Assembly (NCBI GenBank): GCA_028583605.1
Contig: CM053332.1
Coordinates: forward strand, 25,540,023-25,604,022
Length of the DNA: 64,000 bases
Source: Dastarcus helophoroides
Lineage: Eukaryota; Arthropoda; Insecta; Coleoptera; Bothrideridae
Reading direction: 5' to 3'
The translations under genes and the position numbers were made by a program. The first letter of the stretch is position 1. The number at the start of each line of letters is the position of its first letter. Of the stretch, positions 32,444 through 44,728 are shown piece after piece. Under the pieces are notes generated by a model. That model worked only from the letters and a program-made list of their open reading frames with translations. It did no database searches and was not told the DNA's origin.

Positions 32444-35400
32444 TTTAGTCATGAAGTATTCTTTAAAATTCACGAATGCCTCTTGGAGCATCAAAAGCAA
32501 AACAATTTTTTACTAAAAACATAGATATTTGGTGGTTCATCACTGTTGCAATTATTTTCCCATGGAATCTCCTCTAAAGTGCGAAAATGTTCTCTTGATG
32601 GATCCTGGACGAAATGATTTAGAGTCAAAACATTGGACATTTGCTAGTTCATCAGTATTTCAATTGTTTGGTCGCGAAAAATTCTCTAAAATCCACAAAT
32701 ATGTCCTTGGAGGTCCATAGGCAAAATAATATGATGTTAAAAAGTTGTGCATTTGGCAGTTCATCAGTATTGTAGAGGATTTCTCATGAACTATATAAAA
32801 TTATGTTAAAAAGTTTGTGATTTAGACGCTTATTTTTCCACAAGATTCCCAAAATTTGCAAATGGTTTGAGCTCAACGTTGGGCATTTAGTAATTGGTCA
32901 GTATTTCAGTTGTTTGGTCACGAAAAATTCTCTAAAATCCACAAATGTGTCCTTGGAGGTCCATAGGCAAAATAATATGATGTTAAAAAGTTGTGCATTT
33001 GGTAGTTCATCAGTATTGCAGAGGATTTCTCATAAACTATATCAAATTATGTTAAAAAGTTGGTGGTTTAGGAGGTTATTTTTCCACAAGATCCCCACAC
33101 TCGCAAATGGTTTAAACTAAACGTTGAGCATTAGTAGTTGGTCAGTATTTCAATTGTTTGGCCACGAAAAGTTCTCTAAATTCTACAAAAGTGCTCTTGG
33201 AGGACCATAGGCAAAATAATATGATGTTAAAAAGTTGTACATTTGGTAGTTCATCCGTATTGCAGATGTTTTCCCATGAAATCTTCCCTAAAATCGCAAG
33301 TGTTCTCTTAGGAGAACCTAAACGAAATAATTTTGAGTTGGAACGTTGGACGTATTTCAAATATTTTGCCTCGAAACATTCTCTTCTGAAAGAATCACAG
33401 ACATATTAAGGGTGAGTTAAAAAGTTGGTAGTTTAGGCGGTTATTTTTCCACAAGATTCCCAAAATTCGCAAATGGTTTGAGCTCAACATTGGGCATTTA
33501 GTAATTGGTCAGTATTTCAGTTGTTTGGTCACGACCAATTCTCTAAAATCCACAAATGTGCTCTTGGGGGTCTATAGGCAAAATAATGTGATGTTAAAAA
33601 GTTGTGTATTTGGTAGTTCATCCATATTGCACATGTTTTCCTATGAACTCTTCTCTAAAATCGCAAATATTCTCTTGGGGGATCCCGAACGGAATAGTTT
33701 TGAGTTAGAGCTTTTCACGTTTGATAGTTCATCAGTATTTCAATTATTTTGGGGGCGTACAAGGACCCTTCAGTACGCAGCGTTTTTTGAACTCGAGTGC
33801 TGCTTGTTTACGTAAATCTTTCAAAAGTCGATCTAAACCCATGGATGCAATCTGGAGAGGTTTTGAGGAGCCAAGTCAACGAGTAATTCGAAATTCATAA
33901 GATACAAAAGTAAATTGGGGTACCTCGGTGGTTTAGTCATGAAGTATTCTTTAAAATATACGAATGCCTCTTGGACCATCAAAAGCAAAATAATTTTTTA
34001 CTAAAAAGTTAGGTATTTGGTGGTTCATCACTGTTGCAATTATTTTCCCATGGAATCTCCTCTAAAGTGCGAAAATGTTCGCTTGGTGGATCCTGGACGA
34101 AATAATTTAGAGTCAAAACATTGGACATTTGCTAGTTCATCAGTATTTCAATTGTTTGGTCGCGAAAAATTCTCTAAAATCCACAAATGTGCTCTTGGAG
34201 GGCCATAGGCAAAATAATATGATGTTAAAAAGTTGTGCATTTGGTAGTTCATCAGTAGTGTAGAGGATTTCTCATGATCTATATAAAATTATGTTAAAAA
34301 GTTGGTGGTTTGGGAGGTTATTTTTCCACAAGATTCCCAAAATTCGCAAATGGTTTGGGCTCAACGTTGGGTATTTAGTAATTGGTCAGTATTTCAGTTG
34401 TTTGGTCGCGAAAACTTCTCTAAAATCCACAAATCTGCTCTTGGAGGACCATAGGCAAAATAATATGTTGTTAAAAAGTTGTACATTTGGTAGTTCATCC
34501 GTATTGCAGATGTTTTTCCATGAAATCTTCCCTAAAATCGCAAGTGTTCTCTTAGGAGAACCTGACCGAAATAATTTTGAGTTAGAACGTTGGACGTATT
34601 TCAAATATTTTGCCTCGAAACATTCTCTTCTGAAAGAATCACAGACATATTAAGGTTATGTTAAAAAGTTGGTGGTTTAGGCGGTTATTTTTCCACAAGA
34701 TTCCCAAAATTCGCAAATGGTTTGAGCTCAACATTGGGCATTTAGTAATTGGTCAGTATTTCAATTGTTTGATCACGAAAAAATCTCTAAAATCCACAAA
34801 TGTGCTCTTGGAGTTCCATAGGCAAAATAATTTTATGTCAAAAAGTTGTGTATTTGGTAGTTCATCCATATTGCAGATATTTTTCCATAAACTCTTCTCT
34901 AAAATTCGCAAATGTTCTCTTGGAGGATCCTGATCAAAATAATTTTGAGTCAAAACGTTAGACGTTTGATAGTTCATCAGTATTTCAATTGTTTTGCCAC
35001 AAAACCTTCTCTTCTTGGAGAACCACAAGCAAAAGAATATTATGCTAAAAAGTTGGTGGTTTAAGCAGTTGTTTTCTCATGAAATCTTTAAAATTCAAAA
35101 ATGATTTGAATTAAACGTTGGGCATTTAGTAGTTCGTCAGTATTTTACCTGCTTGCTCATGAAAAATTTTCTAAATTTCATAAATGTGCCTCTTGGAGGT
35201 CCATAGTCAAAATAATATTAAGTTAAAAAGTTGAATATTTGATGGTTCATCAATTTTGGAGATATTTTCCCATGAAACCTTTTTTACAATTCATAAATAT
35301 TCTCTTGGAGGATCTTGATCAAAATAATTTTAAGTCAAAACGTTAAACTTTTGATAGTTCATCAATATTCCATTATTTTGCCACGAAACATTCTCTTCTT

Positions 35401-37432
35401 GGAGAATCATAGGCAAATTAATTTTATGTTAAAAAGTTGGTGATTCAAGCGGTTATTTTCCCACAAGATTCCCAAAATTAGCAAATGGTTTGAGCCAAAC
35501 GTTGGGTATTTAGTAATTGGTCAGTATTTCAGTTGTTTGGTCACGAAAAATTCTCTAAAATCCACAAATGTGCTCTTGGGGGTCCATAGGCAAAATAATG
35601 TGATGTTAAAAAGTTGTGTATTTGGTAGTTCATCCGTATTGCACATGTTTTCCCATGAACTCTTCTCTAAAATCACAAATGTTCTCTTGGGGCATCCCGA
35701 ACGGAATAATTTTGAGTTAGAGCTTTTCACGTTTGATAGTTCATCAGTATTTCAATTATTTTGCCACGAAACATTCTCTTCTTGGAAAACCACAAGCAAA
35801 ATAATGTTGTATTAAGTTGGTGGTTCAAGCAGTTGTTCTTTCATGAAATTTCTAACACTCGCAAATGGTTTAAATTAAATGTTGGACATTTAGTATCCCA
35901 TCAGTCAGTATTTCAATTATTTTGCTACAAAACATTGTCTTCTTGGAGAACCACAAGCAAAATAATGTTGTATTAAAAAATTGTTGGTTCAAGCAGTTGT
36001 TTTCCCATGAAATCTCTAACATTCACAAATGGTTTGAGTTAAACGTTGTGCATTTAGTGGTTCGTCAGTATTTTAACTGTTTGTTTATAAAATATTCCCT
36101 AAATTTTATAAATGTGGCTCTTGGAGGTCCATAGATGAAATAATATTAAGTTAAAAAGTTGATTATTTGGTGGTTCATCAGTATAGCGTTGTTTTCCCAT
36201 AAAATCTTCACTACAATTCGCAAATGTCCTCTTGGAGGATCCCGAACAAAATAATTTTGAGCTAAAGCATTGGAGGTTTAATAGTTTATCAGTATTTTAA
36301 TTATTTTGCCACGAAACATTCTCTTCTTAGAGAATCACAGATATAATAATATCATGTTAAAAAGTTGGTGGTTCAAGCGGTTATTTTCCCAATCAGATCC
36401 CCAAAATTCGCAAATGGTTTGAACTAAACGTTGAGCATTAGTAGTTGGTCAGTATAATAATTGTTTGATCACAAAAAATTCTCTAAAATCTACAAATGTG
36501 CTCTTGGAGGTCCATAGGCAAAATAATATGATGTTAAAAAGTTGTACATTTGGTAGTTCATCCGTATTGCAGCTGTTTTCCCATGAAATCTTCTCTAAAA
36601 TCGCAAGTGTTCTCTTAGGAGAACCTGTTAGAATGTTGGACGTATTTCAAATATTTTGCCTCGAAACATTCTCTTCTGAAAGAATCACAGACATAATAAG
36701 GTTAAGTTAAAAAGTTGGTGGTTCAAGCGGTTATTTTTTCACAAGATTCCCAACATTTACAAATGCTTTGAGCTAAACGTTGGGCCTTTAGTAATTGGTC
36801 AGTATTTTAATTGTTTGGTAACGAAAAAATCTCTAAAATCCACAAATGTGCTCTTGGGGGTCCATAGGCAAAATAATTTGATGTTAAAAAGTTGTGTATT
36901 TGATAGTTCATCCGTATTGCACATGTTTTCCCATGAACTCTTCTTTAAAATTCGTAAATGTTCTCTTGGAGGATCCTGATCAAAATAGTTTTGAGTCAAA
37001 ATGTGGGACGTTTGGTAGTTCATCAGTATTTCAGTTGTTTTGCCACGAAATATTTTCTTCTTGAAGAACCACAAGCAAAATAATATTATGTTAAAAAGTT
37101 GGTGGTTTGAGCAGTTATTTTCTCATGAAATCTATAAAATTCGAAAATGATTTGAGTTAAACGTTGGACATTTGTTAGTTCGTCAGTATTTTACCTGTTT
37201 GCTCATAAAAATTTCTCTAAATTTCATAATTGTGCCTCTTAGAGGTCCATAGTCCAAATAATATTAAGTTATGAAATTGGATATTCGGTGGTCCATCAGT
37301 TTTGCAGATATTTAAACATGAAACCCTCTCTACAATTCGGAAATATTCTCTTGAAGGATCTTGATCAAAATAATTTTGAATCAAAACGTTAAACTTTTGA
37401 TAGTTCATCGGTATGTTATTATTTAGCTACAA
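32444..37432 (+). repeat. Satellite C, block 1
   Basis: Tandem monomers of two size classes share the outline (C)AATTGTTTTCCCATGAAATC, TTCTCTAAAATTCGCAAATG, TTCTCTTGGAGGATCC, AAAATAATTTTGAGTTAAAA, CGTTGGACGTTTGGTAGTTC and ATCAGTATTT. Long monomers are about 112 bp. Short ones (about 80 bp) lack part of the first half. A recurring order long-long-short-short gives a HOR of about 370-385 bp, for example GGTCAGTATTTCA-type units at about 34384 and 34750. Open frames up to 120 codons on both strands are repeat-derived. Confidence 0.9.
33765..33931 (+). repeat. Duplicated segment, copy 2 (empty hAT site)
   Basis: Paralogue of 29691-29849 without the hAT-like element. CTCGGTGG is single here (33924-33931) and runs straight into the sequence found after the second duplication at 32444. 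Excluding the transposon and one target copy, the two copies are about 1,487 bp apart, so a roughly 1.5-kb tandem duplication of satellite C plus this segment occurred before the hAT insertion. Confidence 0.92.
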
Positions 37433-38045
37433 AACTTTGAGTTTTTACAATTTATAAATTTTAATGTCTAAATTCAGTTTGCTTCCCAATATTTCGTCTT
37501 TAAGCTTTCGAAATTAAATTTTCTATTAAAACATTTGAATACTTCTTAAAGCTCTACTTTAAATTCCTAATAAAACTGGTAATTTCTAGTTTTTTTCTCA
37601 ATCGATTGTGATCTCGGAATTTCTATTTTAATATCGCCTGCACTTTAAATTGGGAAAATTTTTATTTTAGTCTCTTTCTAAAACTTTTGCAATTGTATAA
37701 CCTATTGTTACACAGTGTAACATGGTATTACACTGCGTAATGTGGTATTTCACTGGGTAACATAGTGTTTCACTGTGTAACATAGTGTTGCAACATGTTG
37801 TTACACTGTGTAACACAGTATTACACTGCACAATATGGTATTCCACTGCGAAACATAGTGTTTTAGTGTCTAACGTAGTGTTTTACAATGTAACATAATA
37901 TTGCAACACGGTGTTACACTGTGTGACATAGTGTTATACAGTGTAACATAGTGTTACACAGTGTAACAAAATGTTGCATCATGGTGTTACACTGTGTGAC
38001 ATAGTGTAGCATAGTGTCGCACAGTGTAACATAGTGTTGCAACAC
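37433..38045. repeat. Insertion carrying a palindromic 20-bp minisatellite
   Basis: Satellite C stops in the middle of a short monomer (..GCTACAAAAC) and resumes at TTCTTGGAGAATCTCAGG, so foreign DNA replaced only a few bases. 37433-37704 is AT-rich without repeats. 37705-38045 is an array of about 17-20-bp units around TGTTACACTGTGTAACATAG, where TTACACTGTGTAA is self-complementary. Some half-units read GTTGCAACA(C), another palindrome. No flanking duplication is obvious. Confidence 0.85.
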
Positions 38046-41000
38046 TTCTTGGAGAATCTCAGGCAAATTAATATTATGTTAAAAAATTGGTGATTCAGGC
38101 GGTTATTTTCCCATAAGATTCCCAAAATTCGCAAATGGTTTGAGCCAAACGTTGGGCATTTGGTAATTGGTCAGTATTTCAATTGTTTGGTCACGAAAAA
38201 TTCTCTTAAATCTACAAATGTGCTCTTGGAGGTCCATAGGCAAAATAATATAAAGTTAAAACGTTGTGTATTTGGTAGTTCATCCGTATTGTACATGTTT
38301 TCCCATGAACTCTTCTCTAAAATTGCAAACGTTCTCTTGGGGGATCCCGAACGGAATAATTTTGAGTCAGAACTTTGGACGTTTGATAGTTCATCAGTAT
38401 TTCAATTGTTTTTCCACAAAACATTCTCTTCTTGGAGAACCACAGGCAAAATAATATTATGTTAAGAAGTTGGTGGCTTAAGCAATTGTTTTCTCATGAA
38501 ATCTCTAAAATTTGAAGATAATTTGAGTTAAATCTTGAGCATAGTTCGACAGAAGGTTACCTATTTGTTCATGAAAACTTCTCTAAATTTCATAAATGTG
38601 CTCTTGGAGGTCCGTAGGTAAAATAATATTAAGTTAAAAAGTTGGATATTTGGTGGTTCATCAGTTTTGCAGATGTTTTTTAATGAAACCTTCTCTAAAA
38701 TTAGCAAATATCCTCTTCGAGGATCTTAATTAAAATCATCTTTTGTCAAAACATTAGGTTTTTGATATTTCATCAGTATTTCAATTATTTTGCCACGAAA
38801 CATTCTCTTCCTAAACAATCACAGGCAATTAAGGTTATGTTAAAAAGTTGGTAATTTAAGAGGTTATTTTCTCATACTATTTTCAAAATTTGCAAATAGT
38901 TTGAGCTAAACGTTGGGCATATAGTAATTGGTCAGTATTTCAATTGTTTGGTCACTAAAAATTCTCTAAAATCCACAAATGTGCTCTTGGGGGTCCATAG
39001 GCAAAATAATGTGATGTTAAAAAATTGTTTATTTGGTAGTTCATCCGTATTGCAGATGTTTTCCCATAAACTCTTCTCTTAAATTCGCAAATGTTCTCTT
39101 GGAGGATGCTGATCAAAATAATTTTGAGTCAAAACGTTAGACGTTTGATAGTTCATCAGTATCTAAATTGTTTTGCCACAAAATATTCTCTTCTTGGAAA
39201 ACCACAAGCAAAATAATATTATGTTAAAAAGTTGATGGTTTAAGCAGTTGTTTTCTCATGAAAACTCTAAAATTCAAAAATGATTTGAGTTAAACGTGAG
39301 GCATTTAGTATTTCGTTACCGGTTTGCTCATGAAGAATTCTCTAAATTTTATAAATGTGCCTCTTAGAGGTCCATAGTCAAATAATATAAAGTTAAAAAG
39401 TTGGATATTTGGTGGTTTATCAATTTTGCAGATATTTTCCCATGAAACTTTCTCCACATGTCGAAAATATTCTCTTGGAGGATCTTGATCAAAATAATTT
39501 TGAATCAAAACGTTAAACTTTTGATAATTCATCAGTATTTCAATTATTTTGCTAGGAAATATTATCTTCTTTAACAATCACAGGCAATTAAGGTTATGTT
39601 AAAAAGTTGGTAGTTCAAGAAGTTATTTTCTCATAAGATTTCCAAAATTCGCAAATGGTTTAAGCTAAACGTTGGCCATATAGTAATTGGTCAGTATTTC
39701 AATTGTTTGTTCACGAAAATTTTTCTAAAATCCATGTTGTTTTTCCATAAACTCTTCTCTAAAATCTCTAAAATAAAAGAATTTTAAGTCAGAACGTTGG
39801 ACGTTTGGTAGTTCATCAGTATTTCAAGTGTTTTGCCACAAAACATTTTCTTTTTAGAGAACCACAAGCAAAATAATAATGTGTTAAAAAGTTGGTGGTT
39901 TAAGCAATTCTCATGAAAACTCTAAGATTCAAAAATGATTTGAGTTAAACATGAAGCCTTCAGCAGTTTGTCAGTATTTTACCTGTTTGCTCATAAAAAA
40001 TTCTCTAAATTTCATTAATATGCCTCTTGGAGGTCCATAGTCAAAATAATATTTAGTTAAAAAGATGGATATTTGGTGGTTCATCAGTTTTGCAAATATT
40101 TTCCTATGAAACCCTCTCTATAATTCGGAAATATTCTCTTGGAGGATCTTGATCAAAATAATTTTGAGTCAAAACGTTGAACTTTTGATAGTTCATCAGT
40201 ATTTCATTATTTTGCCACGAAACATTCTCTTCTTGGAGAATCACAGGCAAATGAATGTTATGTTAAAAAGTTGATGATTCAAGTGGTTATTTTTCCATAA
40301 GGTTCCCAAAATTTGCAAATGATTTGAGCTAAACGTTGGAGATTTAATAATTGATCAATATTTCAATTGTTTGGTCACGAAAAATTCGCTAAAATCTGCA
40401 AATGTGCTCTTGGGGTTCCATAGGCAAAATAATATGATGTTAAAAAGTTGTGCATTTGGTAGTTCATCCGTTTTCCCATGAAATCTTCCCTAAAATCGCA
40501 AGTGTTTTTTTAAGAGAACCTGAACGAAATAATTTTGAGTTAGAACGTTGGATGTATTTCAGATATTTTGCCACGAAACATTCTCTTCTGAAAGAATTAC
40601 AGATATAATAAGGTTATGTTAAAAAGTTGATGGTTATTTTTCAACAAAATTTCCAAAATTCGCAAATGGTTTGAGCTAAACGTTGGGCATTTAATAATTT
40701 GGTCAGTATTTCAATAGTTTGGTCACGAAAAATTCTCTAAAATCCACAAATGTGCACTTGGAGGTTCATAGGCAAAATAATGTGATGTTAAAAAGGTGTG
40801 TATTTGGTAGTTCATCGGTATTGCAGATGTTTTCCCATGAACTCTTCTCTAAAATTCGTAAATGTTCTCTTGGAGGATCCTGATCGAAATAGTTTTAAGT
40901 CAAAATGTGGGACGTTTGGTAGTTCATCAGTATTTTAGTTGTTTTGCCACGTAATATTTTCTTCTTGGAGAACCACAAGCAAAATAATATTATGTTAAAA

Positions 41001-44000
41001 AGTTGGGTATTTGATGGTTCATTCGGTAGTTTCCCGTCAAATTTCTAAAATTCACAACTAGTTTCAGTTGCACTTTGGGTATTTATTAATTTGCTGTTAT
41101 TATTTTAATTGTTTGAGCATAAAAATTTTCTAAAATTCACAAAGGTGCTCTAGTAGGCCCACAGGCAAAATGATATTGGGTTTTCCCATAAAATCTTATC
41201 TAAAATTGCCAAATGTGCTCTTGGAGGTCCACAGACAAAATAATATTAAGTTAGGAAATTCGAAAATGATTTGAGTTAAACGTTGGGCATTTGTTAGTTC
41301 GTCAGAATTTTACCTGTTTTCTCGTGAAAAATTATCTAAATTTTATAAATATGTGTCTTGGAGACCCATAGGCAAAATAATATTGAGCTAAAAAGTTGGA
41401 TATTTGCTGGTTCATCAACTTTGCAGTTATTTTCTCATTAAACTTTCTCTAAAGTTCGGAAATATCCTCTTGGAGGATCTTCATCAAAATAATTTTGAGT
41501 CAAAATGATAAGTTTTGTAGGTTCATCAGAATTTCATTATTTTGCTACGAAACATTCTCTTCTTGGAGAATCAGACAGACATAATGTTATGTTAAACTGT
41601 TGGTGGTTCAAGCGGTTATTTGTCCAATAAGATTCAAAAAATTCGTGGCAAAGGGTTTAGCTAAAAGTTGGGCATTTACTAGTTGATCTGTATTTCAATT
41701 GCTTGGCCACGAAAAATCCTCTAAAATTCACAAATGTGCTCTTGGAGGTTTATAGAAAAATATGATGTTAAAAAGTTGTATATTTGATGGTTTATCGGTA
41801 TTGCAGTTGTTTTGCTATGCAATCTTCTCTAAGATCCGCAAATCTTCTCTAAAATTTACAAATGTTCTCGTGGACGATCCCGAACAAAATAATTTTGAGC
41901 TAAAACCATGAAAGTTTGACAGTTCATCAGTATTCCAGTTGTTTTGTCACGAAACATTCTCTTCCTTGAAAACCACAAATACAATAATGTTATGTTTTTT
42001 TTTCAATTTATTTAACATTTCTTCGGCCCAGTTTGGCAATATTTAAATTTTTATGGTTTGTTAACAATTTTCTAAACAGTTTTTGAAATAAATTGAAAAA
42101 AAAACATAATATTTCCGATCAATAAGGGTCTACCATGAAGAATAAACACAATAATGTTATGTTAAAAAGTTGGTGATTAGAGAAGTTTCTTTTCGTGCTC
42201 TAAATTTGCAAATGGTTTGAGCTAAACATTGGGCATTTGTCAGTATTTTAATTGTTTGTTCATGAAAAATTGTCTAAAATACTCAAATGTACTCTTGAAG
42301 GTCAATAGAATAAATAATATTAGGTTAAAAAATTGGGTATTTGATGGTTAATTAGTATCGCAGTTGTTTTTCCATAAAATCTCCTCCACAATCTGCAAAT
42401 GTCTGAAACAAAATAATTTTGAGTTAAGACGTTGGAAATTTGATAGGTTATCAGAAGATTGGTAGTATATCACTACTGTACTTATTTCCCCATGAAATCT
42501 GCTGTAAAATTTACAAATGTCCTCTTGGAGGATACTAAATAAAATCACTTCGAGCTAAAATGTTGGAGATTTGGTAGTTCATCAGTATTTAAATTGTTTT
42601 GCCACCAAACATTCTCTTCTTGAAAAATCATAGGCAAAATAATGTTATGTCAAAAAATTGCATATTTGATGGTTCATACGGTAGTTTTTCCATAAAATTT
42701 CCAAAATTCACAACTGGTTTAAGTTGAACTTAGGGCATTTTTTAGTTTGTCATTGTTTCAATTTTTCGGTTGGGAAAAATTTTTTAAAATTCACAAATGT
42801 GCTCTTGGAGGCCCACAAGCATAATAATATTGAGTTAAAAAGTTGGGTTTTTACTGGTTCATCAGTATTGCAATTGTTTTGCCATAAAATCTTCTCTAAA
42901 ATTCACAAATGTGCTCTAGGAGGCCCACAGGCAAAATAATATTGAGTTAAAATGTTGCGTATTTAGTGGTTCATCAGTATTGCAATTGTTTTCCCATGAA
43001 ATCTTCTCTAAAATTTGCAAATGTTCTCTTGGAAGATCCTGAACAAAATATATTTGAGCTAAAATGTTGGAGGTTTGGTAGTTCATCAGTATTTAAATTG
43101 TTTTGCCACCAAACATTTTCTTCTTGGAAAATCATGGGCAAAATAATGTTATGTAAAAAAATTGAGTATTTGATAGCGTAGTTTTCCTGTAAAATTTCTA
43201 AAATTTACAGTTGGTTTGAGATAAATTTTGGGCATTTATTAGTGTGTCATTATTTTAACTGTTTGGTCGCAATAATTTTTTTAAAATTCACAAATGTGCT
43301 CTTGGAGGCCCACAGATAAAATAATATTGAGTTAAAAAGTTGGGTTTTTACTTTTTCATCAGTATTGCAAATGTTTTCCCATAAAATCTTCTCTAAAATT
43401 CAGAAATGTGCTCTTGGAGGCCCACAGACAAAATAATATTGAGTTAAAATGTTGGGTATTTAATGGTTCATCACTATTGCAATTGTTTTCTCATAAAACC
43501 TTCTCTAAGATTTGCAAATGTTGTCTTGGTGGATTCTGACCAAAATAATTTTGAGCTAAAATGTTGGAAGTTTGGTAGTTCATCAGTATTTACATTGTTT
43601 TGCCATCAAACATTCTCTTCTTGAAGAATCAGAGGCAAAATAAAGTTATGTTAAAAATGGGGTATTTGGTGGTTCCTAAGGTTGTTTTCCCATAAAATCT
43701 TTAAAAGTAGCAACCAGTTTGGGATAAACGTTAGTCATTTAGTAGATCGTTAGTATTTTAATTGTTTGGTTACCAAATATTCTGTAAAATTCACAAAAGT
43801 GCTCTTGGAGGCCCACAGAGAAAATAATATTAAGTTAAGAAGTTGGTTTTTTAGTGGTTCATTAGTAATGCAATTGTTTTCTCATGAAACCTTCTCTTAA
43901 ATTTGAAAATGTTCTCTTGGAGGATCCTGAACAAAATAATTTTGAGCCAAAATGTTGGAAGTCTGGTAGTTCATCAGTATTTAAATTGTTTTCCCACCAA

Positions 44001-44728
44001 ACATTCTCTTCTTGAAGAATCAGAAGCAAAATAAAGTTATGTTAAAAATGGGGTATTTGGTGGTTCCTAAAGTTGTTTTCCCATAAAATCTTTAAAATTT
44101 GCAACCAGTTTGGAATAAACGTTAGTCATTTAGTAGTTTGTTAGTATTTCAATTGTTTGGTTACAAACAATTCTGTAGAATTCACAAATGTGCTCTTGGA
44201 GGCCCACAGACAAAATAATATTGAGTTAAGAAGTAAGGTTTTTAGTGGTTCATCAGTATTGCAATTGTTTTCCCATAAAATCTTCTTTAAAATTTGAAAA
44301 TGTTCTCTTGGAGGATCCTGAACAAAATGATTTTGAGCCAAAATGTTGAAGGTTTGGTACTTCATCAGTATTTAAATTGTTTTGCCACCAAACATTCTCT
44401 TCTTGGGAATCATAGGCAAAATAATGTTATGTTAAAAAGTTGGGTATTGGATGGTTCATATAGTAGTCTTCCCGTAAAATTTTTAAAATTTACAACTGAT
44501 TTAAGCTGAACTTTGGGCATTTATTAGTTTGTTCAATTGTTTGGTCGCGAAAAATTTTTTCTAAAATTCACAAATGTGCTCTTGGAGCCCCTTAGGCAAA
44601 ATGATATTGAATTGAAAAGTTGGGTTTTTACTGGTTCATCAGTATTGCAATTGTTTTGCCATAAAATCTTCTCTCAAATTCACAAAAGTGCTCTTGGAGG
44701 CCCACAGGCAAAATAAGATTGACCTTTT
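38046..44728 (+). repeat. Satellite C, block 2
   Basis: Continuation of the 112/80-bp monomers. From about 42700 to 44700 a different subfamily predominates, with GGCCCACAGACAAAATAATA-TTGAGTTAAAA in place of GGTCCATAGGCAAAATAATA-TGATGTT. HOR spacing there is longer: GGTTCCTAA(A/G)GTTGTTTTCC recurs at about 43672 and 44061. The block ends at a junction with a TTTCGAC array near 44728. Confidence 0.88.
41981..42163 (-). mobile_element. 151-bp insert with 16-bp flanking repeat, probably retroposed
   Basis: ACAATAATGTTATGTT is present at 41981-41996 and 42148-42163 and occurs once in ordinary satellite C monomers, so 41997-42147 is an insertion with a 16-bp target duplication. The insert begins with a T run, which is a poly-A tail if read on the minus strand, as expected for LINE-mobilised sequence. 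Its other end, CCGATCAATAAGGGTCTACC-ATGAA, resembles 21743-21766. It also contains an internal inverted pair TTTCAATTTATT / AAATAAATTGAAA. No coding capacity. Confidence 0.7.

Noticed and set aside
37705..38045. Telomeric or subtelomeric repeat
   Set aside because: Units are TGTTACACTGTGTAACATAG-like palindromes, not TTAGG or TCAGG insect telomere repeats.
33142..44365. Recurrent minus-strand frames of 70-90 codons with similar sequence
   Set aside because: They are translations of satellite C monomers. The similarity reflects the DNA repeat, and monomer lengths are not multiples of three.
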